A DNA stretch of 64,000 nt. Source: Maricaulis virginensis (lineage in GTDB: Bacteria; Pseudomonadota; Alphaproteobacteria; Caulobacterales; Maricaulaceae). The position numbers were made by a program, and so were the translations under genes. Below are positions 16,032 through 25,144 of the stretch, piece after piece. The stretch lies in the NCBI RefSeq assembly GCF_027922185.1, contig NZ_BSFE01000001.1, positions 186,001 to 250,000 on the forward strand, written 5' to 3'. Positions within the stretch are counted from its first letter, which is position 1. The number at the start of each line of letters is the position of its first letter. The notes under the pieces are model-generated. The model did not search any database, had not been told where the DNA came from, and saw nothing but the letters and a program-made list of their open reading frames with translations.

Positions 16032-18052
16032 CACTGTACGCTGGCCTGCCGTATGGCGTCTGCCGGCCCGGGCCGGCCGCGGACGGGATTGAAATCATAG
16101 GTCTGGTTCAGCGCCGACGGGATGGAGGCGGCCGGCATGGGGGCGCCGATCAGATAGCCCTGGATATGGCGGGCGCCCATCGTACGCAGGATGTGCATCT
16201 GCGCTTCGGTCTCCACGCCTTCCACAACGCAACCCAGACCCAGCGTGCGGGACAGGGAAAGCAGGGTGCGCACGATCTTGAAGGCGGCGGTATCCTCCAG
16301 GATGTTGCGCACGAAGGAATGGTCGATCTTCAACTTGCTGACCGGCAGGAGCTGCAGGTATTGCAGCGAGGAATAGCCGATCCCGAAATCGTCCAGCGAT
16401 ACACGGTGTCCGGCCTCGCTGATCTGGTCGATTGCCCGGCGCGCCTGGTTGAAGTCGCTCATCATCGCCGTTTCGGTGATCTCGAACTCGATGCGCGATG
16501 GTTCGATACCGCTGTTGCGGACAGTGGCGAGCGCGCTCTCCACGGCATGGGGCGACATCAGGTCGTGGGTCGACAGGTTGAAGGCGAGCGTGATCTCGTC
16601 CGGCCAGCTGGCCATGGCGGTGAGGGCCTTGCCGAGCAGAACCTGGGTCAGCGGCCGGATCAGGCCGGCCCGTTCGGCGGCCGGAATGAAGATGTCCGGG
16701 GTGACGGCGCCCAGTTCGGGCGAGTTCCAGCGGGCCAGCGCCTCGAAGCCGATGATGCGTCCTTTCACGAGATCGAACTGCGGCTGGAAATGCAGCTGGA
16801 ATTCGCTGTCATAGTCACAACGGCGCAGCGCCTTGTCGACCTGGCTGGAGTTCGCCATCTCCTGTTCCAGAGCGGCGTTGAACAGCACCGCCTTGCCCTG
16901 CAGGGCCCGCTTGGCGAAATAGAGCGCATGGTCGGCGCGCTCCATCAGATCGTGCGCGCTCAACTCCGGATCGTCGCAGATCAGGAGGCCGACGGAACCC
17001 GACCCCTTGCAGGTATACTGACCCAGGCGATAGGGCTGGGACAGTTTCGCCTCGACCCGCTGGCCCAGCGTGAGTGCGGCCTCGGCGGTTTTCGGATCGG
17101 CTGGTGTCAGGAGGGCGAACTCGTCCCCGCCCAGGCGGGCAGGCAAGGCGTGATCGCCGGTCACGTCGATCAGCCGTCTGGCCACGGTCTGCAGCATTTC
17201 GTCGCCGGCCGCATGCCCATAGGTATCGTTGACCGGCTTGAACCCGTCCAGGTCGACCAGGCCGAGCAGGAAGGGCTCGCCGTGCGTGCGCAGGCGTTCG
17301 ACCCGTTCATTGAGCGCCAGGAAGAAGCTGCGCCGGTTCGGCAGGCCGGTCAGGGCATCGCATTCGGCCAGGTGACGCGCCTCGCGCGCCAGCTCCTCGG
17401 CGATCTCGCGATCGTGGATCGCATCCAGCCGCGCCTTGACCGAGCGCAGGACGGCGGTGCGGATGATCGCGGCGATCGCGACGCCGGCGGCAATACCCGA
17501 TACGCCGACCCAGGCATAGTCCGGCAGCGCGGCCGGTATGTTTCGCCAGACCAGCCACATCAGATTGGCAAAGGAAATCAGCACGGCCAGCGCGATGGTA
17601 CGGCGGCGCGGCAGGATGGCGGCGCAGATCGGCATCATCAGTACCGTATAGGCCAGGTTCTCCGCCTCGAAATGCAGGTTCTGCTGCAGGTTCGAATTGA
17701 ACAGCATCGACAGGCACAGGATCGCGCCGCAGACCTCGAGCTGGGAGGCCGAGCGGGGCTGTCGCAGATATTGCCGGACCAGTTGCGCGAGGATCGTCGC
17801 GATGCCGACCGATGCCAGCATGATCCCCAGATGGGCTTCGCCGGGAAAGAAGATGCGGCTGACGAGGTCGAACAGGAAATAGCACAGCACCGCCGTGGCG
17901 GCACCGCGCAGGATCGGCTGGTAAGCGATGGTGATCTCGTCATTCCGCACGGGCGGACCGGATCCCTCGCTGCCGCTCTCCGGCGCTTGTTGACTGTACG
18001 CTTCGGGCCTCATGGGCGGGTCCGCTCCTCGTTCGATCGCCTTATGCAACAT
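16031..18052 (-). CDS. Membrane GGDEF-EAL cyclic-di-GMP turnover protein
   Basis: The 673-residue protein has about five or six membrane helices in residues 50-215, then a GGDEF domain with intact RLGGDEFALL and an EAL domain with GFEALARW, FEITETAMM, LDDFGIGYSSL and KIDHSFV. All main catalytic motifs are kept, so both synthesis and hydrolysis of c-di-GMP are possible; hydrolysis usually dominates in such fusions. An ATG at 18013 preceded by GAGGAG is a good alternative start, and a near-CtrA box at 18059-18073 would then lie at normal promoter distance. It is divergent from the sodium channel gene and overlaps the PAN-like gene. Confidence 0.9.
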   Translation of the reverse strand: MLHKAIERGADPPMRPEAYSQQAPESGSEGSGPPVRNDEITIAYQPILRGAATAVLCYFLFDLVSRIFFPGEAHLGIMLASVGIATILAQLVRQYLRQPRSASQLEVCGAILCLSMLFNSNLQQNLHFEAENLAYTVLMMPICAAILPRRRTIALAVLISFANLMWLVWRNIPAALPDYAWVGVSGIAAGVAIAAIIRTAVLRSVKARLDAIHDREIAEELAREARHLAECDALTGLPNRRSFFLALNERVERLRTHGEPFLLGLVDLDGFKPVNDTYGHAAGDEMLQTVARRLIDVTGDHALPARLGGDEFALLTPADPKTAEAALTLGQRVEAKLSQPYRLGQYTCKGSGSVGLLICDDPELSAHDLMERADHALYFAKRALQGKAVLFNAALEQEMANSSQVDKALRRCDYDSEFQLHFQPQFDLVKGRIIGFEALARWNSPELGAVTPDIFIPAAERAGLIRPLTQVLLGKALTAMASWPDEITLAFNLSTHDLMSPHAVESALATVRNSGIEPSRIEFEITETAMMSDFNQARRAIDQISEAGHRVSLDDFGIGYSSLQYLQLLPVSKLKIDHSFVRNILEDTAAFKIVRTLLSLSRTLGLGCVVEGVETEAQMHILRTMGARHIQGYLIGAPMPAASIPSALNQTYDFNPVRGRPGPADAIRQASVQ

Positions 18053-18058
18053 GTGTCG

Positions 18059-18073
18059 TTAAATCGCGGATAA
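18059..18073 (-). promoter_or_regulatory. Candidate CtrA-type box upstream of the GGDEF-EAL gene
   Basis: On the plus strand the site reads TTAA-N7-ATAA, one mismatch from TTAA-N7-TTAA. It lies 7 bp from the longest possible start of the GGDEF-EAL gene and 46 bp from the alternative ATG at 18013. Chance occurrence cannot be excluded. Confidence 0.22.
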
Positions 18074-18220
18074 GTTGTCGTTTAAAATTTGAACGGTCCG
18101 CGATTTTTCCACCGATGCTTTCCGCATCGCTTACACCGATTGAATTTCAGGCCTTGTGGAGCTAGGAGCAGGCGCTCGGGGTCGGGGGACCGGCCCGGAG
18201 CGCACCGGAGGGGATACAGG

Positions 18221-19057
18221 GTGAAGGCTTTCGTCGAGAGTTCGCATTTCCGCAACTTCATCATGACGCTGATCGTGATCAACGCGATCACGCTGGGGCT
18301 GGAAACCTACCCCTATGAAGGCGACTGGTTCACCACCTGGTTGCCGATGCTGGACCGCATCATCGTCGGCGTATTCGTCGTCGAGATCGCGCTCAAGCTG
18401 ATCGCCTACCGCCACCGCTTCTTCCTGTCGGGCTGGAACTGGTTCGACCTGTTCGTGATCACGGTGTCCGTCATCCCGGCGGCCGGCAGCTTCTCCGTCC
18501 TGCGGGCGCTGCGGATCGTGCGGGCCTTCCGCCTGTTCTCGGTGATGCCGGATCTGCGCAAGGTCGTGGAAGCCCTGCTCAATGCCATCCCGGGCATGGG
18601 GGCCGTGATCGCGGTGCTGGGCCTGATGTTCTACGTCTCCGCCGTGATGGCGACCAAGCTTTATGGCGAGGCCGTGCCGGAACGCTTCGGCACGCTGGGC
18701 GACAGCGCCTTCGCCCTGTTCCAGGTGATGACGCTGGAAGGCTGGGCGTCCGACGTCGCCATTCCGGTGATGGAAACCCATCCCTGGGCCTGGATCTTCT
18801 TTGTCGTCTTTATCGTGCTGACCAGTTTCGCGGTGCTGAACCTGTTCATCGCCATCATCGTGGACAGCCTGCAGTCCAAGCATTTCGACGACGAAGAGGC
18901 CCGCGATGCCGAGGCCGATGCCGACCGGGAAGTCCTGCACACCGAGATCGCCGGCTTGCGCGCCGAGATTGCGGCCCTCACCGCGGTGGTTCAGCGCTCG
19001 CTGGGCGAGGCACCGTCCTCGAGCAGTTCGGAAAACGCGGCCGACAAGTCGGAATAG
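18221..19057 (+). CDS. Bacterial voltage-gated sodium channel (NaChBac/BacNav family)
   Basis: This 278-residue protein has the six-helix layout of one BacNav subunit. S4 carries four regularly spaced arginines (LRALRIVRAFRLF) and the pore loop carries the filter TLEGWASD. A C-terminal acidic helix and heptad segment (TEIAGLRAEIAAL) fit the BacNav tetramer coiled coil. The GTG at 18221 follows GGAGGGG, so I prefer it to a longer frame that would begin inside the promoter region. Most described BacNav filters read TLESW; Gly in place of Ser is unusual and recalls EGW in eukaryotic calcium channel repeats. Its 3' end overlaps the PBP1A gene by 67 bp. Confidence 0.9.
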   Translation: MKAFVESSHFRNFIMTLIVINAITLGLETYPYEGDWFTTWLPMLDRIIVGVFVVEIALKLIAYRHRFFLSGWNWFDLFVITVSVIPAAGSFSVLRALRIVRAFRLFSVMPDLRKVVEALLNAIPGMGAVIAVLGLMFYVSAVMATKLYGEAVPERFGTLGDSAFALFQVMTLEGWASDVAIPVMETHPWAWIFFVVFIVLTSFAVLNLFIAIIVDSLQSKHFDDEEARDAEADADREVLHTEIAGLRAEIAALTAVVQRSLGEAPSSSSSENAADKSE

Positions 19058-20961
19058 AAAGCCGCCAGGCGTTCTTCGCGCTCCGACCGCGTGCGCGGCG
19101 CCGGAGCACTCAGGGCACGGGCCGGCAGGCCTTCGTGCACCTGCACCATGAAGTCGCGCCAGATCTGGGCGGGCAGGCCGCCGCCCGTGACATTTTCCAT
19201 CGGGCTGTCATCGTCATTGCCGACCCAGACACCGGCCGTGTAGTCGGCGGTATAGCCGATGAACCAGGCATCGCGGAAGGACTGGCTGGTGCCGGTCTTT
19301 CCCGCCGAGGCCCGGCCTGGCAGGGCCGCACGGCGGCCGGTGCCGGTCATCACCACATCCTGCAGCATGGTCGACATGGCCCGGGCCGTTTCCGTTTCCA
19401 GCGCCCGTTCGGCGCCGGGATCGCGATGCTCGTACAACACGTCGCCGCGAGAGTTCGTGATCGAGAGGATGAAGTAGGGCTCGCGACGCTCGCCGTCATT
19501 GGCGAAAACTGAGTAGGCCGCGGTCAGCTCGACCAGGTTCACTTCCGCGGCGCCGAGCGCGATGGCGGGCAGTTCGGGCAGGTCGGAGCGGATGCCCAGC
19601 CGGTGGCCCATTTCCACGATGCGGCCAATGCCCACTTCGTCGGCGACCTGTACGGCGACGGTGTTGATCGAGCGCTTGAGGGCTTCCTGCAGGGTGACGA
19701 GGCCGCGATAGGAGCCGGAGAAGTTCTGCGGCGTCCAGCCTTCCAGATCGACCGGTTCGTCCCACACCGCCGAGGACGGGTCGTATCCCGCTTCCAGCGC
19801 GGCCGCGAAGACGATGGGTTTGAAGGCCGAGCCGGGCTGGCGCCGGGCCTGGACGGCGCGGTTGAACTGGCTGTCGCGATAATCCCGCCCGCCGGCAAAG
19901 GCGCGGATCGCCCCGTCCGGTGCCAGCAGCACGATGGCGGCTTCGCCGGCATGGGCAGCTTCGCCCTGTTCGGAGAGGACGCGTTCCACGGTCTCGTTGG
20001 CAGCGCGGGCGAGGGCCGGATCCAGCGTGGTGCGGATGATCAGGTCGGGGATATCGCCGGGCACCAGGCGCTGGGCCTCGGTGAGCGCCATGTCGAAGGC
20101 GTGGCCCCAGTTGGACGTGGCGTTGGGATCGGAGGTGTCGGCGACGGGTTCGGCCGGTTCCGCGAGCGCTTCGGCATGTTCGGTTGCGGTGATGTAGCCG
20201 GCTTCCTCCATCGCGGCGAGCACCTGGGCAGCGCGGGCGCGGGCAGCGTCGAGATTGATGGTCGGGTCGAGCCGGCTCGGCGCCTTGGGCAGGGCGGCCA
20301 AGAGGGCGGCTTCGGCCAGGGTGAGCTCGGTGGCGGACTTGTCGAAATAGCGTTCGGCGGCGGCCTCGATGCCGTAGGCACGGGCGCCCAGATAGATGCG
20401 GTTGAGGTAAAGCTCGAGGATTTCGGTCTTGGACAGCTGGCGTTCCAGTGCGCGGGCCAGCCGCATTTCCTGGATCTTGCGGCGCAGCTCGCGGTCGGGC
20501 GAGAGCATCAGGTTCTTCACCAGCTGCATGGTGATGGTCGAGCCGCCCTCGACGGTGGCACCTGCGCGGAAATTCCGCCACAGCGCCCGGGCGACGCCGC
20601 GGAAGTCCACCCCGGTGTGCCGGTAAAAACGCTGGTCCTCGATAGCGAGGAAGGCCTGGGGGACGTGCTCGGGCAGGCTCTCCAGCGCGACGGCGCGGGC
20701 GTAGAGCGGACCGCGGACAGCGAGCACCCGGCCTTCACGATCGGTCAGGGTGACGGCCGGTTCGCGGCGGACATTCCACAGCTCGGCGGCTGTCTGCGGC
20801 GCGGGCGGCAGGTCGTGAAAGGCCCAGTGCCAGCCGGCGAAGGCAAAGGAGACAAGCATCACGGCGATCAGCGCCAGCGATCCGCCCACGATCAGGCGGC
20901 GGCGCTGTTCGCGCCGGTCGCGTTCCATCATGTGATCCGCGCGAAACGGCTCCTGGTACAT
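18991..20961 (-). CDS. Penicillin-binding protein 1A family peptidoglycan synthase
   Basis: The 656-residue bifunctional enzyme has a basic cytoplasmic start, one membrane anchor (about residues 22-45), a glycosyltransferase-51 domain with EDQRFYRHTGVD and GGSTITMQLVKN, and a transpeptidase domain with SAFK (catalytic Ser), SINT and KTGTS motifs. It polymerises and crosslinks peptidoglycan outside the inner membrane. The ATG at 20961 is chosen over a TTG at 20973. Its last 67 bp overlap the sodium channel gene tail to tail. It is shorter than E. coli PBP1A (850) and lacks the OB-like insert, as in PbpC/PBP1A variants of alphaproteobacteria. Confidence 0.9.
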   Translation of the reverse strand: MYQEPFRADHMMERDRREQRRRLIVGGSLALIAVMLVSFAFAGWHWAFHDLPPAPQTAAELWNVRREPAVTLTDREGRVLAVRGPLYARAVALESLPEHVPQAFLAIEDQRFYRHTGVDFRGVARALWRNFRAGATVEGGSTITMQLVKNLMLSPDRELRRKIQEMRLARALERQLSKTEILELYLNRIYLGARAYGIEAAAERYFDKSATELTLAEAALLAALPKAPSRLDPTINLDAARARAAQVLAAMEEAGYITATEHAEALAEPAEPVADTSDPNATSNWGHAFDMALTEAQRLVPGDIPDLIIRTTLDPALARAANETVERVLSEQGEAAHAGEAAIVLLAPDGAIRAFAGGRDYRDSQFNRAVQARRQPGSAFKPIVFAAALEAGYDPSSAVWDEPVDLEGWTPQNFSGSYRGLVTLQEALKRSINTVAVQVADEVGIGRIVEMGHRLGIRSDLPELPAIALGAAEVNLVELTAAYSVFANDGERREPYFILSITNSRGDVLYEHRDPGAERALETETARAMSTMLQDVVMTGTGRRAALPGRASAGKTGTSQSFRDAWFIGYTADYTAGVWVGNDDDSPMENVTGGGLPAQIWRDFMVQVHEGLPARALSAPAPRTRSEREERLAAFYSDLSAAFSELLEDGASPSER

Positions 20962-21047
20962 GCTTTTTGCCAACCCCGAATGCCTGGCTGCGTGTTAGGC
21001 TCGCCCTGTCTAAAGCCTATCAATAGCGGCGGAATTCAGGCGGGACC

Positions 21048-21500
21048 ATGCCTCAGCCTTTCTGGAAAATGAAATCTCTGGACCAGATGTCCCGTGCCGA
21101 ATGGGAATCGCTCTGCGACCATTGCGGAAAGTGCTGTCTGGTGAAGCTGGAGGACGAGGATACCGGGCTGCGTCTGGAGACCGATGTCGCCTGCACGCTT
21201 TTCGACTGCGAGAATGGCGGCTGCCGCAATTATTCGCACCGGCACACCCAAGTGCCCGACTGTGTCGTGCTGACGCCTGACAATATCCGCACCCTGCCCT
21301 GGATCCCGAAAACCTGCGCCTACCGGCTGATCGCCGAGGGCAAGGATCTTTTCGACTGGCATCCGCTCGTCACCGGCGACCCGCACTCCACCGCCAAGGC
21401 CGGGATGAGCGTCGCCGGTCAGGTGGTCAGCGAGGATGATTTCGACGGCGACCCCGACTGGGAAGAACACATCGTCGAATGGCCGGGGGAGGGTGATTGA
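21048..21500 (+). CDS. YcgN/UPF0260 family cysteine-cluster protein
   Basis: The 150-residue protein matches YcgN over its whole length. The Cys pattern CDHCGKCCLVKLED near the N-terminus, followed by CTLFDCENGGCRNY and PDCVVL, forms the presumed metal or Fe-S binding cluster. The C-terminal CAYRLIAEGKDLFDWHPLVTG is a family hallmark. It is soluble and presumed cytoplasmic; no activity is established. It is divergent from the PBP1A gene with 86 bp between starts. A dispersed palindromic repeat follows its stop. Confidence 0.9.
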   Translation: MPQPFWKMKSLDQMSRAEWESLCDHCGKCCLVKLEDEDTGLRLETDVACTLFDCENGGCRNYSHRHTQVPDCVVLTPDNIRTLPWIPKTCAYRLIAEGKDLFDWHPLVTGDPHSTAKAGMSVAGQVVSEDDFDGDPDWEEHIVEWPGEGD

Positions 21501-21508
21501 GGCTCAGG

Positions 21509-21645
21509 CTTCCCCCGCCGAGGCGGGGGAAGTGCCGAGCGTAGCAAGGCGATGGGGGTAAGTGCGCGCTGCCGCGCTCTGCGGCGCTTTCGCGCCGCCC
21601 CCTCAGTCCGCTACGCGGACAGCTCCCCCGGCAAAGCGGGGCGAG
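21509..21645. repeat. Dispersed palindromic repeat, copy A
   Basis: The gap after ycgN holds a GC-rich palindrome (CTTCCCCCGCCGAGGCGGGG and its arm) and an 82-bp segment at 21564-21645 that recurs in inverted orientation at 38434-38513, inside the GTA cluster. The shared segment includes CGCCGCCCCCTCAGTCCGCT followed by GCGGACAGCTCCCCCG. No gene is apparent in the gap. Confidence 0.85.
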
Positions 21646-21656
21646 TCCTTTTCAAG

Positions 21657-21860
21657 TCAGCTGAACACCGCCTTGTCCTTGGCGCCGAGGGCCTTGAAGA
21701 CCATGGCGGCCGGGCAGAAGCCGGTGAAGCTGGTCTGGATCTGGTTGAGGCCGACGAAGGCGGTGAGCAGCAGCCACCATTCACTGACCTGCCAGGCGAG
21801 GATCGCCGAGAGAAGGGTCATGCAGCCGGCGAAGAGCATGACGGCACGTCCGAGGGTCAT
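21657..21860 (-). CDS. DUF2892 (YgaP-like) small membrane protein
   Basis: This 67-residue protein has two membrane helices and the family pattern: MTLGRAVMLFAG at the start, a WWLLLTAFVGLNQIQTSFTG helix turn and the FCPAAMVFKALG end. DUF2892 is the membrane part of the E. coli rhodanese YgaP and is common in sulfide and persulfide loci. Its ATG overlaps the stop of the RND pump gene (ATGA). It is the last gene of the operon headed by a rhodanese. Here the rhodanese and membrane parts are separate proteins, so they may form a split YgaP. Confidence 0.85.
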   Translation of the reverse strand: MTLGRAVMLFAGCMTLLSAILAWQVSEWWLLLTAFVGLNQIQTSFTGFCPAAMVFKALGAKDKAVFS

Positions 21861-24800
21861 GATGTTTCTCCTTCATGAGAGACTTCGGAAAGGGCCGGCC
21901 GGTAGGGCGCATCGCCGTCCTTGAAGACGACGTAGATCGCCGGGATCACCAGCACGGTAAGAAGGGTGGACGAGGCAAGCCCGAACAGGAGCGAGATCGC
22001 CAGGCCCTGGAAGATCGGATCGCCCAGAATGACCGAGGCGCCGATCATGGCGGCGATGGCGGTCAGGAGGATCGGCTTGAAGCGGATCGCGCCGGCCCGC
22101 AGCAGGGTCTCGCGCAGGGGCTCGCCCTCCTCGGCGCCGTGGCGGATGAAATCGACCAGCAGGATCGAGTTTCGCACGATAATGCCGGCGAGAGCGATGA
22201 AACCGATCATCGAGGTGGCGGTGAAGGCGGCGCCGAAAACCCAGTGCCCGAAGATGATTCCGATGAAGGTCAGCGGGATCGGGGTGAGGATGATCAGCGG
22301 CACGCGGAACGACCCGAACTGCGCCACAACCAGCACATAGATGCCCAATAGCGCCACCATGAAGGCCGCACCCATGTCGCGGAAGGTGACATAGGTGATT
22401 TCCCACTCGCCATCCCACAGCAGGGTGACCTCTTCATCGCCCGGCGGCTGACCGTACATCCGGATCCGGGGGGCGGGGATATCCTCGCTCCAATCCCGTT
22501 CCGCGAGGGCGTCCTGGACGGCGAACATGCCGTAGATCGGTGCCTCGAAATCGCCGGCGAGCTCCGCCATCACCATTTCGGCATAGCGCCCGTCGCGGCG
22601 GAAGATCGGGTAGGAGCCGTCCTCCTCGGTGATCGAGACCACGTCGCCCAGCTCCACCACGGTGCGGTCGCCGGGAAGGGTGTTGGCGGGCACGGGGGTG
22701 GAGGCGAGACGCTCGGTCCAGCTGCGGTCGCTGCGCGGCAGTTCCACGGCGATCTCGACCGGATTGCGGCCTTCCCCGCGATGGGAATAGCCCACCGTGG
22801 TGCCGCCGATCAGGGCAGCGACCGTGTCGTAGACATCCGATTGCTGGACGTGGAAATATTCCAGGCTGTCCTGGTCGATGGCGATGCGCAGGCGCGGCCG
22901 CGGTTCGCCGAACCCGTCATTGACGTCGACGACCCAGGGCACGCTCTCGAAGGCCGCGCGGACCTCGCGGGCGACAGCGCGGCGGGTTTCCGCGTCGGGA
23001 CCGTAGATCTCCGCCAGCAGGGTTGCCAGCACGGGCGGTCCCGGCGGGATTTCCGCGACCTGGACGGAGGTGCCCTCGGGCAAATCCATCCCGGCCAGCA
23101 GTTCGCGGGCTTCAAGCGCGATCTCGTGCGAGGCGCGGTCGCGATGATGCTTGGGCAGGAGATTGACCTGCAGATCGCCCTGTTCCGGCCGGTTCCTGAG
23201 ATAGTAGTGGCGCACCAGGCCGTTGAAATTGAACGGCGCCGACGTGCCGGCATGGGCCTGGATCGACACGGCTTCCGGGATTGCGGCCAGCCGGCCGGCG
23301 GCTTCGGTGAGCACCCGGTCGGTGCGTTCCAGCGTGGCGCCTTCGGGCAGGTCGATGATGACCTGGAATTCCGACTTGTTGTCGAAGGGCAGGAGTTTCA
23401 CCGTCACGCCCTTGAAGTAGAAGGCGGACATGGAGACCAGGGTGAGCACGCCCACCGTCAGGAGCAGGGTCCAGGCGGGCTTGCGTCCGGCGACAATGGG
23501 TGTGGCGACGCGGCGGTAGAGCCGGCCGAGAATGCCCTCATGGCCTTCGGCATGGCCGGAGACATCGGATTTGCGGCGGCCGGCGATCATCATCATCAGC
23601 CAGGGCGTGAGCACCATGGCGACAAAGAAAGAGAAGATCATCGCGGCCGAGGCATTGACCGGGATCGGCGCCATGTAGGGCCCCATCAGGCCGGACACGA
23701 ACAGCATCGGCAGGAGGGCTGCGACCACGGTGAGGGTGGCGACGATGGTGGGATTGCCCACTTCGGCCACGGCCTCGACGGCAGCGGTGATGCGCGGCCG
23801 CCCGTCCTTCATCGCCCAGTGGCGGGCGATATTCTCGATCACCACGATGGCGTCGTCGACCAGGATGCCGATGGAGAAGATCAGCGCGAACAGCGAGACG
23901 CGGTTGATCGTGTAGCCCATCAGGTTGGAGGCAAACAGCGTCATCAAAATGGTGGTCGGGATGACGACCAGCACGACCAGGCCTTCGCGCCAGCCGATCA
24001 CGAACGTGACCAGCAGCACGATGGAGACGGTGGCCAGACCGAGGTGGAAGAGCAGCTCGTTGGCCTTCTCGTTGGCGGTCTCGCCGTAATTGCGGGTGAC
24101 GGTGACCTCGACGCCCTCGGGGATCAGGCTGCCGCGCAGCAGGTCGAGGCGTTCCAGTATGTGTTCGGAGACGACGACCGCATTGGCGCCCTCGCGCTTG
24201 GCCAGGGCCAGGGTGACGGCGGGCGTGCGCTGCCAGCTGGCGGTGGAGCCGTGCGCATCCTCGCCATGACTGCCGTCGCTCCCCTCGCGGGTGAACATCC
24301 AGGCGCGGGCACCGGCCGGCTCGGCACCGACAATGACATCTGCCACATCGCGCACATAGACCGGGCGTCCGTCGCGCGCGGTGAGCAGGAGAAGGCCGAT
24401 ATCGGGCACGCCCTGCAGTGTCTGGCCGGCGGTGACGAAGCGCGTGGTGTCATTGCCGCTCACCTGGCCGGCGGGGAAGGCGCGGTTGGCCTCGGCGATG
24501 CGGCCGGCGAGCTGTTGCAGGGTGACGCCGTATTGCGACAGGCGTTCCGGATCCGGTTCGACACGGATCTGGTCGGCGCGGCCACCGGTGATATAGGTCA
24601 GGCCGACATCGTCGACCGACATCAGCGCGGCGCGCAATTCCTCGGCGATATTGTAAAGGGCATTGTCGTCCCAGTGCCCGGCCACGGCGGGCGCGGGCGA
24701 CAGGGTCAGCGCGACAATGGCGACATCGTCAATGCCGCGGCCGACGATCAGCGGCGGATTGATGCCGTGGGGGATGCGGTCGAGATTGGCGTTGATCCGC

Positions 24801-25144
24801 TCGTGCACGCGCAGGATCGCGTCGTCGGCATCGGTGCCGACATCGAAGCGCGCGGTGACCATCACCTGGTCGTCTTCGGTCTGGGAATAGACGTGTTCGA
24901 CATTCTCGATCGATCGGATGATCGTCTCGAGCGGTTCGGTGACGAGTTCCACCGCGTCCGGTGCGCGCAGGCCCGGCGCGGCGACCATCACGTCCACCAT
25001 CGGCACGGAAATCTGCGGCTCTTCCTCGCGCGGGATCACCATCAGGGCGATCAGGCCCATGGCCAGCGAGGCCAGCAGGATGAGCGGCGTCAGCGGCGAG
25101 CGGATAAAGCCCTTCGCCAGGTGTCCGGAAAGCCCCAGCTTCAT
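21857..25144 (-). CDS. RND-family efflux transporter permease
   Basis: The 1095-residue inner-membrane protein has the AcrB-type plan: a helix near residues 20-38, two large periplasmic loops and two six-helix halves. TM4 keeps the acidic pair (SIGILVDDAIVVIEN), while the TM10 position that is Lys940 in AcrB reads Arg (LAGIIVRNSILLVDF). A His/Gly/Asp-rich insertion (about residues 296-310) sits in the first periplasmic part. It starts on ATGA overlap with the adaptor gene upstream. The substrate is unknown. Its position behind a rhodanese and a persulfide-type promoter suggests sulfur species or thiol-toxic compounds, which is inference only. Confidence 0.9.
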   Translation of the reverse strand: MKLGLSGHLAKGFIRSPLTPLILLASLAMGLIALMVIPREEEPQISVPMVDVMVAAPGLRAPDAVELVTEPLETIIRSIENVEHVYSQTEDDQVMVTARFDVGTDADDAILRVHERINANLDRIPHGINPPLIVGRGIDDVAIVALTLSPAPAVAGHWDDNALYNIAEELRAALMSVDDVGLTYITGGRADQIRVEPDPERLSQYGVTLQQLAGRIAEANRAFPAGQVSGNDTTRFVTAGQTLQGVPDIGLLLLTARDGRPVYVRDVADVIVGAEPAGARAWMFTREGSDGSHGEDAHGSTASWQRTPAVTLALAKREGANAVVVSEHILERLDLLRGSLIPEGVEVTVTRNYGETANEKANELLFHLGLATVSIVLLVTFVIGWREGLVVLVVIPTTILMTLFASNLMGYTINRVSLFALIFSIGILVDDAIVVIENIARHWAMKDGRPRITAAVEAVAEVGNPTIVATLTVVAALLPMLFVSGLMGPYMAPIPVNASAAMIFSFFVAMVLTPWLMMMIAGRRKSDVSGHAEGHEGILGRLYRRVATPIVAGRKPAWTLLLTVGVLTLVSMSAFYFKGVTVKLLPFDNKSEFQVIIDLPEGATLERTDRVLTEAAGRLAAIPEAVSIQAHAGTSAPFNFNGLVRHYYLRNRPEQGDLQVNLLPKHHRDRASHEIALEARELLAGMDLPEGTSVQVAEIPPGPPVLATLLAEIYGPDAETRRAVAREVRAAFESVPWVVDVNDGFGEPRPRLRIAIDQDSLEYFHVQQSDVYDTVAALIGGTTVGYSHRGEGRNPVEIAVELPRSDRSWTERLASTPVPANTLPGDRTVVELGDVVSITEEDGSYPIFRRDGRYAEMVMAELAGDFEAPIYGMFAVQDALAERDWSEDIPAPRIRMYGQPPGDEEVTLLWDGEWEITYVTFRDMGAAFMVALLGIYVLVVAQFGSFRVPLIILTPIPLTFIGIIFGHWVFGAAFTATSMIGFIALAGIIVRNSILLVDFIRHGAEEGEPLRETLLRAGAIRFKPILLTAIAAMIGASVILGDPIFQGLAISLLFGLASSTLLTVLVIPAIYVVFKDGDAPYRPALSEVSHEGETS

